DNA of 35,278 nucleotides from Candidatus Hermodarchaeota archaeon (GCA_016839805.1 JAEOTO010000021.1:1-35278), one strand, 5' to 3'. Positions 24,506 through 33,293 are shown, numbered from the stretch's first letter. Numbers and translations are program-made. The notes: generated by a model from the letters alone, not told the origin.

Positions 24506-25033
24506 TTAATCAATCGCAGACCCGCAAATAAAACAAAAATTGTCATGTGTCCGAATCTTATGCCCACATTGAGGACAGAAACCGGGTTCGATGCTGGATT
24601 CAGGGGCTTTCGCTGGTTCTTTCTTCGCTTTAGGAGTCGCTTCCTCTTCGACAGGACTGGGTTGGAATGTTCGTTTTTGTTGAACCTCTGAAAGCAGTCG
24701 TCGATGGAGTACACTCCAGACCGTTCGAGTATTTTTTTGGGTGCCATGGACCGGACAGTTGAGAGTAAAGGTTGTGGCAACTTCGGATGAACTCACACCT
24801 GAAGCTGGCGCTAGCTCCCTACCACATATGGCGCATCGATATAGATGATCTGCGACAACGCTGGCCCATAGATCAAGACCTGAGTGGTCAAGCGTGATAT
24901 GGTGACCTACCTTATGACGAGGACAGACTAATAGTGCTGTGACTTTGTCATTCGGAGCGGGATCTAATGTCATAACAATGAAGGGAGCTCCACAGGCGCA
25001 AGTGAAATTAGCTTCGATTGCGGCTATGACCAT
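24506..25033 (-). CDS. Multi-zinc-ribbon protein (soluble paralogue of the next gene)
   Basis: A 175-residue protein. ATG 25033 is preferred (GAAGTGA upstream); a longer frame to 25111 would overlap the upstream gene. Metal-binding cysteines come in order: C12/C14 (CACGAP), C37 with nearby His (CPRHKVGHH), C67/C70 (CAICG), C93 (NCPVHG), a basic/acidic linker (EEEATPKAKKEPAKAPES), and a terminal double ribbon C153/C156 and C167/C170 (CPQCG...CFICG). The order CxCGAP - CPxH - WxS-x3-ADxLyRCxxCG - CPxxG - terminal ribbon is shared with the upstream gene, which adds membrane helices. It lies 14 nt downstream of that gene in a two-gene operon. No family name is known to me; binding to nucleic acid or protein is possible. 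Confidence 0.75.
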   Translation of the reverse strand: MVIAAIEANFTCACGAPFIVMTLDPAPNDKVTALLVCPRHKVGHHITLDHSGLDLWASVVADHLYRCAICGRELAPASGVSSSEVATTFTLNCPVHGTQKNTRTVWSVLHRRLLSEVQQKRTFQPSPVEEEATPKAKKEPAKAPESSIEPGFCPQCGHKIRTHDNFCFICGSAID

Positions 25034-25047
25034 ATTGTTCACTTCTT

Positions 25048-26100
25048 TCAACTTATTTTGGTACCACAACGAAAACAGTAAATGTCTGTTATTTCGATTC
25101 GGACGCCGCAATTGCTGCAGTATTGCGGGTGTCTGATGTGTTCAATAGGTGGCTGGCTTGTTGATATGGATATGGGTTGTGTTACGGAAGCAGCTTGGTG
25201 TATTGTCTGTGGGTGAAGCCAAATATGACCTAGATTTATGGGCTGGGTTTGTGTGGTGGAAACAGAGGGAGTGAATCGGGGGTGTATCTGGGCAGTTCGG
25301 AACCCGACATCAATAATAGGTGTGCGAGCGACATGTGGGTACAGAGGTGTCCAGATCCTTCGGAAAAATCGGTTCAAATGTCCATAGGGACAAAATGCTT
25401 GAAGCCGAGTATTTAATCCATCTTGACCTAAAACGATGAGGGCTGCGGTTCGGTTACCACATTGTTCGCATCTATGGAGTCGATCGGCCATATAAGATGA
25501 CCACGCTTCTAATTGCGATAATGGTAATCGGATTGTTTCAGTGGTTTTATCCAAGGAGCAGTGCGATTCTACTTGTACTGAATCTCCTCGGGATGTGGCT
25601 GTCTTGATGATGAGTGGTGCACCACAAAATCGGCACGATAACCGACGAGCCCAAGTATTTCCCATGGCTGTTGGGATATTGCGATGTGGCCAACCTGTCT
25701 GCCTTCGTGCTCGTTGAATGCGTTTCCACACTGCATCAGATTCTGATCCAGCCACTAAGATGACAATCCCAGAAAGAATCGTTAGCCAACTGAACATGAT
25801 TATTAATCCGACTATAATCACAACGATTCCTAACGTAATTAGTTCATTTGCTGCACGTTTGGGCATATCCGCAACAAAACGAATAGTCCGAATGGTTAAT
25901 AATAATACAATAAGACCTGTGAAAAAAGAAAACATGAAAATTAACAATGGAGGGCTCAAGAAGTAAGTGGAGGAGTAATAGGGATAATCTGGCATGTAAA
26001 CCCAGGGACTCATGAATAACATGATGATTGGACTCAACACCGTACCAAGTCCACCCATAATCGCCAAGGTTTCTATTGTGTCTGGCTTCGTTACAGCCAT
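25048..26100 (-). CDS. Membrane-anchored multi-zinc-ribbon protein
   Basis: A 350-residue protein with three to four N-terminal membrane segments (about 14-35, 49-72 and 85-118; e.g. LLIFMFSFFTGLIVLLLTI). The C-terminal part repeats the plan of the neighbouring paralogue: CRFCGAP, a Cys-containing strand (HCSLDK), LEAWSSYMADRLHRCEQCG, FCPYGHLNRFFRRIW, a long Pro/Gln/Thr-rich linker (~270-320) and a terminal ribbon YCSNCG...YCFRCGTKIS. The ribbons should face the cytoplasm. The start has a GGAGG that is unusually close to the ATG at 26100. Function unrecognised. Confidence 0.78.
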   Translation of the reverse strand: MAVTKPDTIETLAIMGGLGTVLSPIIMLFMSPWVYMPDYPYYSSTYFLSPPLLIFMFSFFTGLIVLLLTIRTIRFVADMPKRAANELITLGIVVIIVGLIIMFSWLTILSGIVILVAGSESDAVWKRIQRARRQTGWPHRNIPTAMGNTWARRLSCRFCGAPLIIKTATSRGDSVQVESHCSLDKTTETIRLPLSQLEAWSSYMADRLHRCEQCGNRTAALIVLGQDGLNTRLQAFCPYGHLNRFFRRIWTPLYPHVARTPIIDVGFRTAQIHPRFTPSVSTTQTQPINLGHIWLHPQTIHQAASVTQPISISTSQPPIEHIRHPQYCSNCGVRIEITDIYCFRCGTKIS

Positions 26101-26224
26101 TCCTCCATTTTAACGTGTATCCATTCACCTGAGTGCGTATTCAAAATTCGTGAATTAAAAGGTTAACTTTACGGCATATAGGCTGTGGACCTATTCATTA
26201 CACTTGAGTATATAAAAACGAAAA

Positions 26225-26782
26225 TCATTCCCATTTTCTTAAAAATTGGTTAACAGCCCAAAATTCTCGAACAAGTGGCATATAGGCTGGAATCGCGAAT
26301 TTTGTTAAGTCTGGTTCCCCATTCGCGTCAAGCACGGCTTCATCAATATGAACTGCAACCACATCACCGATGAACAGATTATGAGAACCAACCTCAATAA
26401 CCTTCCAGGTCTTGCATTCAATATTGAGAGGGCATTCAGATATCATTGGAGAGGAAATCTTTGTTGAAGGCATTGGTGTGAAACCTGTGGCTCCAAACTT
26501 ATCGATATTTTTCCCAGATTTTGTTCCACAGATCATAACTGCATCCATATGATCCGTTGTTGGAATATTTATTACAAAATCACCAATACGTTGCAGCAAG
26601 TCATAGCTGTGGCGCTTTGGTACAACGCTAATTCCCATTCGAGGAGGCCTAGAACCCACATTTGCCGTCCATGAGATAGTAATGATATTAACTTCAGTTT
26701 CATCTCCTACACTCACAAGGGCAACTGGACAAGGTACCAATACGGTTCCCCATTTTTGTGTGCGTTTCACCGTATTCACCAA
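26225..26782 (-). CDS. Flavin reductase-like (flavoredoxin-type) FMN-binding protein
   Basis: A 185-residue protein of the flavin-reductase-like split β-barrel family. Motifs: PCPVALVSVGDETEVNIITISWTA in outline (the 'P.pvalvt..d..g..N..t.sw' start, FMN contact), SRPPRMGISV, then DFVINIP, the SGKNIDKFGATGFTP loop and SHNLFIGDVVAVHIDEAVLD. It carries FMN and transfers electrons or reduces flavin in the cytosol. Tandem TTG/GTG codons (26782/26779) follow a TATA box at 26815-26822; either could start translation. It is divergent from the YaaH-like transporter across a 10-bp palindrome that may control both genes. Confidence 0.87.
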   Translation of the reverse strand: MVNTVKRTQKWGTVLVPCPVALVSVGDETEVNIITISWTANVGSRPPRMGISVVPKRHSYDLLQRIGDFVINIPTTDHMDAVMICGTKSGKNIDKFGATGFTPMPSTKISSPMISECPLNIECKTWKVIEVGSHNLFIGDVVAVHIDEAVLDANGEPDLTKFAIPAYMPLVREFWAVNQFLRKWE

Positions 26783-26814
26783 TAAGCAGTTTATAAGACT
26801 CGATGTTTTGTGGA

Positions 26815-26822
26815 TTTTTATA
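26815..26822 (-). promoter_or_regulatory. TATA box of the flavin-reductase-like gene
   Basis: Reads TATAAAAA on the minus strand, with a predicted transcription start near 26791. Confidence 0.5.
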
Positions 26823-26838
26823 GCTTACCTACAAGATT

Positions 26839-26848
26839 TGTGATCACA
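26839..26848. promoter_or_regulatory. Perfect palindrome between two divergent TATA boxes
   Basis: TGTGATCACA is fully self-complementary and lies between the minus-strand TATA box (26815-26822) and the plus-strand TATA box (26858-26865). This is the place where one bound regulator could act on both divergent genes. The half-sites look like those of CRP/FNR-type sites but have no spacer, so no regulator family is claimed. Confidence 0.45.
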
Positions 26849-26857
26849 GTAAAGCCT

Positions 26858-26865
26858 TATATAAT
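26858..26865 (+). promoter_or_regulatory. TATA box of the YaaH-like transporter gene
   Basis: TTATATAA, with a predicted start near 26888, giving a leader of about 36 nt that holds the AGGTG Shine-Dalgarno (26912-26916). Confidence 0.55.
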
Positions 26866-26923
26866 CCAACACAAGAAACGCGGTTTTTAGTCACAATATC
26901 ACGCTTTGTGTAGGTGTCATGAG

Positions 26924-27550
26924 ATGGATGATGAACAGAATGCCATTCCTGTGTCTTTTGGTTCGATTGGATTCGGATTTGCACTCATTCTCTTATCGCT
27001 TTATTTTGCAGAAATTCTGGATATCAATGGATTGGGTGTCGTCCTTGCTACAGGATTATTCGCTGGTGGAGTAGCTCCTTTAATTGCTGGGTTATGGTCG
27101 ATAAGAACAGGTAATTCCTTTGCTGCAACTGTGTATCTGTTGGGAGCGACTTTTTGGTTTTCTTATGTTTTCATTTTCTTCCTTCCCGCCCTAGGGCTAG
27201 TTCCTACAATCACTGAACCCGCTCTAGCAATGTGGGTGCAAGTTCCCTTCTTCTTCTTATGGGGGCTTTTTACCTTCTGGCTTTTCCTTAGTTCCATGAA
27301 GACGAACCGAGTACTGCAGCTTTTCTTTTTTCTATTAGCGATATTCTTTTGGCTCGTGGCGTTAGGTCACTGGTTTGCATGGGACACATGGCATAACTCG
27401 GGGGTAATGAATACAATGATCAATGTCTTTGCTGGATGGGAAGGCATCGTATGTGGTTTCGTAGGTATATATTATGGACTGGCACAAGTTTTCAATGATG
27501 CATTCAAGCGGGATCTTATGCCCCTCGGGAGAGTCCAAGAGAAATCATAA
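26924..27550 (+). CDS. GPR1/FUN34/YaaH-family (SatP-like) acetate transporter
   Basis: A 208-residue membrane protein with six hydrophobic helices. The segment GLFAGGVAPLIAGLWSIRTG, followed by NSFAATVYLLGATFWFSYVF, matches the family's conserved core ('G..w..+.gNtfgat.f...g.fWls'). Relatives form hexameric anion channels or transporters for acetate, succinate or ammonium. The N-terminal NPAPLGL motif of bacterial SatP is changed to AIPVSFGSIGFG, so substrate choice may differ. ATG 26924 is set by AGGTG 7 nt upstream; an earlier TTG (26906) would precede it. In a peptide fermenter it could export acetate. It is divergent from the flavin-reductase-like gene. Confidence 0.8.
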   Translation: MDDEQNAIPVSFGSIGFGFALILLSLYFAEILDINGLGVVLATGLFAGGVAPLIAGLWSIRTGNSFAATVYLLGATFWFSYVFIFFLPALGLVPTITEPALAMWVQVPFFFLWGLFTFWLFLSSMKTNRVLQLFFFLLAIFFWLVALGHWFAWDTWHNSGVMNTMINVFAGWEGIVCGFVGIYYGLAQVFNDAFKRDLMPLGRVQEKS

Positions 27551-27604
27551 GAAAGTGACCACATTCCAAAGAATAAAGGGCAACTTTGCGTTCCAGACTA
27601 AACC

Positions 27605-28111
27605 ATGCAAGAAGGGTTTATTGAACTTTCAATAGAGGACGCTTATGCTGAATTGAGAGTTATTCTTCGAGACATGAAATGCCAATTCTTGCAAACCATT
27701 CCACCAAATGCAATTGAAGCTAGACAAGGCCGGTGGAATGGATTAACTCCTGTGAGTATGGCGAAGAACCTTAAATTTCGATTATTCAATAAACCCCAAG
27801 GAACCCGCGTTGAAAGCTCTGCTTACTGGCCATTAGAACTATTAGCAGCAATAATCGGGTTCTATTCTCTTTGTTTCTTTCTCATGATGGTTGGTATAGC
27901 GATTTTAACAAATTGGTTCACTCTTCCTCTCACCGGACTTTTTGGGATAATCTACGTCTTCTTATTCGGGTTCTTCTTCATACTCGCACTGATTCACATT
28001 TTTTGTTATCTGAAACGAACGGTAGTAATCCACAAAATATTGAATCTACTAAAAATTCGTGGATCACATCTACATCGACGTATCAAAGAAGGACATAGAC
28101 GCAAGAGCTAA
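27605..28111 (+). CDS. Hypothetical membrane protein (168 aa)
   Basis: Residues 1-75 are soluble (IELSIEDAYAELRVILRDMK, then a basic stretch around NLKFRLFNKPQG). Two long membrane segments follow (~78-105, LELLAAIIGFYSLCFFLMMV, and ~112-140, LTGLFGIIYVFLFGFFFILA), and then a basic cytoplasmic tail (HLHRRIKEGHRRK). The soluble part resembles the small SHS2/SRPBCC-like sensors that precede two-helix anchors, but I cannot assign a family. It lies 54 nt after the transporter on the same strand, so co-expression and a helper role are possible. Confidence 0.68.
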   Translation: MQEGFIELSIEDAYAELRVILRDMKCQFLQTIPPNAIEARQGRWNGLTPVSMAKNLKFRLFNKPQGTRVESSAYWPLELLAAIIGFYSLCFFLMMVGIAILTNWFTLPLTGLFGIIYVFLFGFFFILALIHIFCYLKRTVVIHKILNLLKIRGSHLHRRIKEGHRRKS

Positions 28112-28172
28112 TGATACTTGATTAGCTTGTGAGAATCTATCTTTTTAGGAGGTAATACACAACGAATCTAAT

Positions 28173-28700
28173 ATGCAGATTGTTGTTGGATCCCAGAATC
28201 CCGTTAAGCTGGAAGCCACACGGCAAGCTTTTAATTTATATTTCGATGACTTTGAGGTAATCCCTGTTGGGGTGGAATCTGGAATTCATCCGTTTCCCAT
28301 GTCCCAACAGGAAACTTTTACTGGGGCCTTGAATCGTGCCCGAAAGGCATCTACATTCCATCCACTCGCAGCTTATGCGGTTGGTATTGAATCAGGGTTG
28401 ATGGTCATAGATGATCATTACTTTGTCCAAGCTTTTGCCGCAGTAATGAAAAACAGTACGATTGGATTCGGAGCTTCAGTAGCCTTCGAAGTATCCTCCA
28501 ACTTCGTAGCAGCTATTGATCCCACAACAGATAAAAGTAAACAGACTATTGACCAACTTCTAAAACGGTCAAATCTCTTTCAACGTGAAGGAGTTGTTGG
28601 TGTCTTAACTCAAAACCGTCTAAACCGCACCCAAATACTTAGAAACACAGTTATTTGTGCGCTTCCTCAATTTTTACAACCTCAATATTTTCTGTCATAA
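28173..28700 (+). CDS. DUF84 / YjjX-type inosine-xanthosine triphosphatase
   Basis: A 175-residue protein. The N-terminal VVGSQNPVKLEATRQAF is the family's nucleotide/phosphate motif; it is followed by VESGIHPFPMSQQETFTGALNRA, AYAVGIESGLM and GVVGVLTQNRLNRTQIL. Family members hydrolyse ITP and XTP to monophosphates and clean damaged purine nucleotides from the pool. Residues corresponding to the metal site (the E in AVGIESGL) are present. The only strong Shine-Dalgarno (AGGAGGT, 28147-28153) is about 20 nt before ATG 28173 and no earlier start codon exists in frame, which is unusual. It is convergent with the Mut7-C gene, 7 nt apart. Confidence 0.9.
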   Translation: MQIVVGSQNPVKLEATRQAFNLYFDDFEVIPVGVESGIHPFPMSQQETFTGALNRARKASTFHPLAAYAVGIESGLMVIDDHYFVQAFAAVMKNSTIGFGASVAFEVSSNFVAAIDPTTDKSKQTIDQLLKRSNLFQREGVVGVLTQNRLNRTQILRNTVICALPQFLQPQYFLS

Positions 28701-28707
28701 CCACCTC

Positions 28708-29208
28708 TCATTGCTCTTTGGGTGGTATACGCAGGTTATCCAGGGTTTGTTGGATACGAGTCCAATGCCGTCCTTGCCAATACACCTTTCCACATTGGGG
28801 ATTAAGGCATTGCCAGAACTGATGATGTCGATCTAAAGATTTCTTAGGCACCCTGTCTTGGATCTCTTTTCGTGTAGTAGATTTCAAATGGGAATTACAT
28901 TGGGGACACCGGCTCTGATTCGGATCACCTAAAAAACAAATTCTCAGCCTGTCTTGGAGATGTTGAAGCATCTCCTGAATGAGACCAGAACCAGGGTTGA
29001 TTACCATTACTCCGTGTTTTTGAGCTCGGACTAATAACGTTTTATCACGAGTGAGGAGAATGCGGTGCTCGGTCTGTTCAAGTATTTCGTCATCTGATTG
29101 GGTTTCGTAATAGAGCGTATTAAAACCTAATAATCGGAGCCAACGAGCTAAAGAACCTAACATCCCATCGAGTATAAACTTGGGCTGTTCTCTCGGAGGC
29201 TGCTCCAA
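28708..29208 (-). CDS. Mut7-C family RNase-like (PIN-like) protein with zinc ribbon
   Basis: A 166-residue protein. The PIN-like Mut7-C domain begins KFILDGMLGSLARWLRLLGF, the diagnostic stretch, with Asp residues in QSDDEIL and LLTRDKTLL in the expected catalytic positions. The C-terminal part is a zinc ribbon, CPQC then CLNPQC, ending GKVYWQGRHWTRI, a strongly conserved finish. Related proteins are taken to be RNases (C-terminal domain of exonuclease Mut-7), cytosolic and single-domain in archaea. The TTG start is needed to include the conserved strand; only a weak GGAG (about 12 nt upstream) supports it. Confidence 0.9.
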   Translation of the reverse strand: MEQPPREQPKFILDGMLGSLARWLRLLGFNTLYYETQSDDEILEQTEHRILLTRDKTLLVRAQKHGVMVINPGSGLIQEMLQHLQDRLRICFLGDPNQSRCPQCNSHLKSTTRKEIQDRVPKKSLDRHHQFWQCLNPQCGKVYWQGRHWTRIQQTLDNLRIPPKEQ

Positions 29209-29333
29209 ATTATCAAGCTCCAGGAGGATATTATAGTTTCAATCTGCTAGAATGTACTATATCCAATTTTCTTTTAAAGGTTCAAAACTAACCAGCAGAA
29301 ACACCCAATTCTAGATTCTCTTTTGGAGTGAGT

Positions 29334-30731
29334 ATGTTGATTGATAAACTGCAGAAAGCTGCTGATTATGGAGAAACGCTTGGTGCAACTTATGTAGAGC
29401 TCCGAGCTGAAGCCCTTAATCGAAGCAATACTCAGTATGAAGATGGTCGGGTTCGCAGCATCAGCCAACGCATTGAAGATGGTGTAGCAATTCGTCTTTT
29501 AGCTGGTGGAACATGGGGCTTTGTCTCCTCCAGCGATTTGTCCCTCAATGGATTGAAGGATTCTGTTAAAGACGCCTATTCTCTTGCAAATAGTGCCAGT
29601 AAAGCCCGTAAGGACCCAATAAAACTTGCAGAAATTAAACCCATTCAAGAATCGGTTCCTTTGAAAGTATCACGAAATCCTACAGATGTGGATCCCAAAG
29701 AAAAGATTGCATATATGGCGAAGCTTTGGGAAGAGACTCAACGCCTCGACTCTAGAATTTCCGCAATTACAATTCGTCAACGCGACGGCATTGGGACCAA
29801 GTGCTTGGTGACGAATGAAGGCACCCAATTAGAACTTGGCTTTGGACACGTTCATCTATGGGTTTGGCTCACAGGAAAAGAAAATGGGAAAATTACAGGC
29901 GCACGAGATGAATCGGGATCGACAGCCAAAGGATGGGAATATTATGAAGATAATCAGACCCCAGACGTGGTTGCGGAACGGTTGGTTGATCGGGTGAAAA
30001 AACAACTTGCGGGATCAAAGCCCAAACCAGGAAGCTTTCCATGCGTTCTTGGTCCCAAAGTTGTTGGAACTCTCGCACATGAAGCCTTGGGACACCTTGC
30101 TGAAGCAGATCTTACCCTACAAAGTGCTTTTGCAGGAAAAATGGGTCAGGAAGTAGCTCCCAAAGGAGTAAGCATGATTGATGATGGTACTATCAAAGGG
30201 GGTTTGGGTACTTCCAAATACGACGACGAAGGGGTGCCTACAACCCGCGTTGAGCTGATTAAAGACGGGATTCTCAATGCCTTAATGACGGATCGTGAAT
30301 ACGCCTACAAAACCCAATTACCACCCTCGGGTAATGCCCGAGCAGAAGACTACAGGTATGTACCTCTTATTCGGATGCGAAATACCTTCTTTGAACGAGG
30401 TGATGCATTCGACGATGAGCTCTTTGAAAACATCGACTTTGGTTACTACTGTTTAGGCGTTGCCGGAGGCCAGGCTCAGATGAATGCTAGTTTTCAGGTG
30501 GGTATCCAGGAAGCGTTCGAAATTGTTAACGGTGAACTCGGGAACTCTGTGACAAATATGTCCATCTCCGGTATCGCCACGGAGGCACTATTAAAAATTG
30601 AAGGAGTGGGTAAAGACACCTTTAATTTCGGCGCCGGACGTTGTGGTAAAGGACAAGAAGCCCTAATCAGTGATGGAGGACCCCTGATTCGATTTGGAGC
30701 CGGACCTATAACCTTTGGAGGAAAAGCGTGA
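29334..30731 (+). CDS. tldD: TldD family metalloprotease
   Basis: A 465-residue protein. The zinc motif HEALGH (H249, E250, H254, in GTLAHEALGHLAEADL) and a later Cys ligand in YYCLGVAGGQA are those of TldD. ATG 29334 follows GGAG at a good distance; a GTG at 29328 is too close. In E. coli the TldD/TldE pair is a peptide-degrading protease that also matures microcin B17 and breaks down CcdA. Here it probably degrades small or unfolded peptides in the cytosol. tldE follows 22 nt downstream, so the two form an operon and presumably a heterodimer. Confidence 0.94.
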   Translation: MLIDKLQKAADYGETLGATYVELRAEALNRSNTQYEDGRVRSISQRIEDGVAIRLLAGGTWGFVSSSDLSLNGLKDSVKDAYSLANSASKARKDPIKLAEIKPIQESVPLKVSRNPTDVDPKEKIAYMAKLWEETQRLDSRISAITIRQRDGIGTKCLVTNEGTQLELGFGHVHLWVWLTGKENGKITGARDESGSTAKGWEYYEDNQTPDVVAERLVDRVKKQLAGSKPKPGSFPCVLGPKVVGTLAHEALGHLAEADLTLQSAFAGKMGQEVAPKGVSMIDDGTIKGGLGTSKYDDEGVPTTRVELIKDGILNALMTDREYAYKTQLPPSGNARAEDYRYVPLIRMRNTFFERGDAFDDELFENIDFGYYCLGVAGGQAQMNASFQVGIQEAFEIVNGELGNSVTNMSISGIATEALLKIEGVGKDTFNFGAGRCGKGQEALISDGGPLIRFGAGPITFGGKA

Positions 30732-30753
30732 TTCAAAGGAGGTTCAAAGAATA

Positions 30754-32127
30754 ATGAAAGACAAACAAAACAATTTGGTATCACTAGCTGAAAAAACAAT
30801 AACCTACGGCTCTGAGAAAGTTGATCAGCTCGAAGTTTTGATTCAGGATAACTATGAGTTAAGCTGTGAATTAGTCCTTGGGCAGATCAATAAGGCTGTT
30901 AAGTCACAAGAAGCAGGCGCTTCTGTTCGATGTGTCATTGAGCACCGTATCGGATCCGCTTTCACGAATAGTCTTGACCAGCCAACTCTGGAAAAAACTG
31001 TTAATCGGGCAATTGCTGCAGCGAAAGCGAGTACACCTGACAAAACTTGGAAAGATTTCCCACAAAAACTCAAAGCATCGAAAATCTCAGGGACGTGGGA
31101 TGATTCCATTCCTGAAAAGGATCCCAGTGTGTTCGTAGATATCGTGACAAAGATTGGAAAGCGGATTTCCGAACGTGATTCCAGTATCATAATTGGAGAA
31201 GCTGGAACAGGCGGGTTTTATGGCTGGACAGCTTATGCCAATACAAACGGTGTCGCACTTTCTGATAAAGGAACAGGAGTTTTTGCCTACGCGGTTCTCG
31301 TTGCACCAACGGATTCCGGAATGACTCCTGGCGTGTGGTCAATCGATGTGAACCGCAAATTTAACCTCGACTTAGATTACGTAGTTAATAATACTGTAGA
31401 CAAAGTTCTCCTTGCTAAAAAAACAGCGAAGGGACAAACGGAATCTGGTACAGTCATTTTTGGAGCCGAAGCTCTCGGTGAATTACTCTATTTTGCTCTC
31501 TTAGATTCGGTAAAGGGAGAAAATATTGTACGGGAGAAATCAAAGTTAGCAGATAAACTAGATGATACAATCGCTTCGAAGATCCTAACTATCACCGATG
31601 ATGGTCTTCAGAAGGGTGCCTATGCAACTAGCCTTTTCGATGGCGAAGGAGTGCCTCGTCAAACCACATCTATCATTGAGAAGGGTAAGCTCCGGTCATT
31701 CTTATGGAATTGCTACTGGGCCCAGCGTCATGGTGTAAAGAGTACAGGTAATGCTAGTCGCAATCTCCGAACCGGTGTAGTGGATATTGCCCCAACGAAT
31801 ATGATAATCCCTGGTGGAAAACGGTCACGAGAAGATATGTTAAGCGATATTAGCTCGGGATATCTCATCCAGGGACTGCAAGGAGCTCATTCTTCTAATC
31901 GGGAAACTGGTGATTATAGTGTCGTGGGGAATCCTGCCTTTCGCATTGAAGACGGAGAGCTCACCGGTGCAGTTCATGGATTAATGCTCGCCGGCAATGC
32001 CTTTGAATTGCTGAAAAAAGTAGTAGAAGTGGGAAGTGATGTGCGAAGCCACCTCATCGGGGGCAGTTCACTCATCGGGCCCTCAATTCAGTTCAATGAT
32101 ATCCAAGTAGTTGCTAAAGCAGATTAA
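30754..32127 (+). CDS. tldE: TldE/PmbA family protease subunit
   Basis: A 457-residue partner of TldD with the same fold but without HExxxH, as expected for TldE/PmbA. Typical stretches: SGTVIFGAEALGELLYFALL (equivalent to the metal region of TldD), YATSLFDGEGVPRQTTSIIE, STGNASRNLRTG and HGLMLAGNAFELLKKVVEVG. It shapes the closed chamber of the complex. ATG 30754 has AAGGAGG (30736-30742) upstream; a TTG at 30715 opens a longer frame overlapping tldD but is less likely. It is convergent with dnaJ, 8 nt apart. Confidence 0.93.
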   Translation: MKDKQNNLVSLAEKTITYGSEKVDQLEVLIQDNYELSCELVLGQINKAVKSQEAGASVRCVIEHRIGSAFTNSLDQPTLEKTVNRAIAAAKASTPDKTWKDFPQKLKASKISGTWDDSIPEKDPSVFVDIVTKIGKRISERDSSIIIGEAGTGGFYGWTAYANTNGVALSDKGTGVFAYAVLVAPTDSGMTPGVWSIDVNRKFNLDLDYVVNNTVDKVLLAKKTAKGQTESGTVIFGAEALGELLYFALLDSVKGENIVREKSKLADKLDDTIASKILTITDDGLQKGAYATSLFDGEGVPRQTTSIIEKGKLRSFLWNCYWAQRHGVKSTGNASRNLRTGVVDIAPTNMIIPGGKRSREDMLSDISSGYLIQGLQGAHSSNRETGDYSVVGNPAFRIEDGELTGAVHGLMLAGNAFELLKKVVEVGSDVRSHLIGGSSLIGPSIQFNDIQVVAKAD

Positions 32128-32135
32128 TTCGTGAA

Positions 32136-33254
32136 TTACCGTGAGGACTCATCGAGCTCCTTCGAAAGTTGTTCTAAGAGTTCACGTTGGTGAGGTTTCA
32201 ACTTCTTAGGAACTGTAACCTTAATCTGAATGAGCTGGTCGCCATTCCCACGCCACCGAACCCGAGGCATCCCTTGTCCTTTCAACCGTAAAACGGTATC
32301 AGGTTGCGTACCTGCTGGTATCTTCAACTTCGCCCGAGAAGTGAGTGTAGGCACCTCAATTTCAGTGCCTAATGCTGCCTGTGTAATTGTGATTGGCAAT
32401 TCAATGAGAACGTCATCGCCCACACGTTGAAATGTCTTATCCGGTTTGATATGAACGACCACGTAGAGGTCACCAGGCTGTCCTCCATCTCCCGAGGCCC
32501 CCTGCTCTTTAAGTCGAAGCATTGACCCTGATTCGACACCGGGCGGGATTTGCACTCGGAGTTCACGTTTTTGTCTTACTGTACGTTTTCCCTTGCATTG
32601 AGTACACCGGGTTTCAGCGATTTGCCCCCTACCATTGCATGTTGGACAATTCGCGACTCGAATAATTTGCCCAAACATCGTCTGCTGGACTTGTCGGAGT
32701 TCCCCTCGTCCTCCACACCGTGTACAGGTATTCAGGGGTGTTCCTGGTTCAGCACCGCTCCCGTTACAATTGGGGCACTGTTCATCACGATTCAAAGTAA
32801 TTTTCTTTTCAAGACCAGTGGCAGCTTCCTTTAGAGTAATTTCGAGATCGTAACGTAAATCAATAGCTGTGGATTGACGAGTGGCTCGTCGATTCCGTCC
32901 TCCCATGAAAAAATCGAAGATGCTGCCAAAGCCTCCGAGGCCTCCACCTAAGCCAAAACTGCGAAGGATATCTTCAAAGTTTATCCCTCCGAAGATATCT
33001 TCTGCGCTCCATCGTCCAGTAACGCCTGCATGGCCAAACTGGTCATATTGTCGGCGTTTTTCTTCATCGGAGAGTATGGCATACGCTTCGGAAATTTCTT
33101 TAAATTTCTCTGATGCATTCGGCTCCTTATTTCGGTCAGGGTGATATTTTAGCGCGAGTTTCCGGTACGCACTTCGAATCTCTGCTTTCGAGGCTGTCCG
33201 TGGGATGCCTAGTACTTCGTAATAATCCCGTTTTTTATTTCCACTATAACTCAC
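32136..33254 (-). CDS. dnaJ: Chaperone protein DnaJ (Hsp40)
   Basis: A 372-residue full-length type I DnaJ. J domain: [20 protein letters not shown], then HPD in LKYHPDRNK, which stimulates DnaK's ATPase. A Gly/Phe-rich region ([20 protein letters not shown]) follows, then a zinc domain with four CxxCxGxG-type repeats ([32 protein letters not shown], the last degenerate) and two C-terminal substrate-binding barrels ([20 protein letters not shown]). GTG 33254 has GGTGA just upstream; an in-frame GTG at 33263 is the alternative. It lies 109 nt downstream of dnaK on the same strand with its own promoter. Archaeal DnaK/DnaJ systems are thought to have come from bacteria. Confidence 0.96.
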   Translation of the reverse strand: MSYSGNKKRDYYEVLGIPRTASKAEIRSAYRKLALKYHPDRNKEPNASEKFKEISEAYAILSDEEKRRQYDQFGHAGVTGRWSAEDIFGGINFEDILRSFGLGGGLGGFGSIFDFFMGGRNRRATRQSTAIDLRYDLEITLKEAATGLEKKITLNRDEQCPNCNGSGAEPGTPLNTCTRCGGRGELRQVQQTMFGQIIRVANCPTCNGRGQIAETRCTQCKGKRTVRQKRELRVQIPPGVESGSMLRLKEQGASGDGGQPGDLYVVVHIKPDKTFQRVGDDVLIELPITITQAALGTEIEVPTLTSRAKLKIPAGTQPDTVLRLKGQGMPRVRWRGNGDQLIQIKVTVPKKLKPHQRELLEQLSKELDESSR

Positions 33255-33267
33255 GCTAGTCACCGTA

Positions 33268-33282
33268 TTCGTGTAACACGAA
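33268..33282. promoter_or_regulatory. Palindrome at the dnaJ promoter
   Basis: TTCGTGT-A-ACACGAA is a perfect 7-bp dyad with a 1-nt centre. It lies between a TATA-like element (33294-33302, AAATAAAAG on the minus strand) and the dnaJ start, covering the expected transcription start near 33271. A heat-shock repressor site is plausible from position, but the sequence does not match the archaeal Phr or HSR1 sites I know. Confidence 0.45.
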
Positions 33283-33293
33283 ACGAAATTGAG

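Noticed and set aside
26839..26848. CRP/FNR binding site
   Set aside because: The half-sites agree, but the usual 4-6-nt spacer is missing and no CRP-family gene is present in the window.
32881..33144. Plus-strand frame opposite dnaJ (87 aa, rich in Pro/Lys/Arg)
   Set aside because: It is the antisense of the DnaJ Gly/Phe region; its odd composition follows from that.
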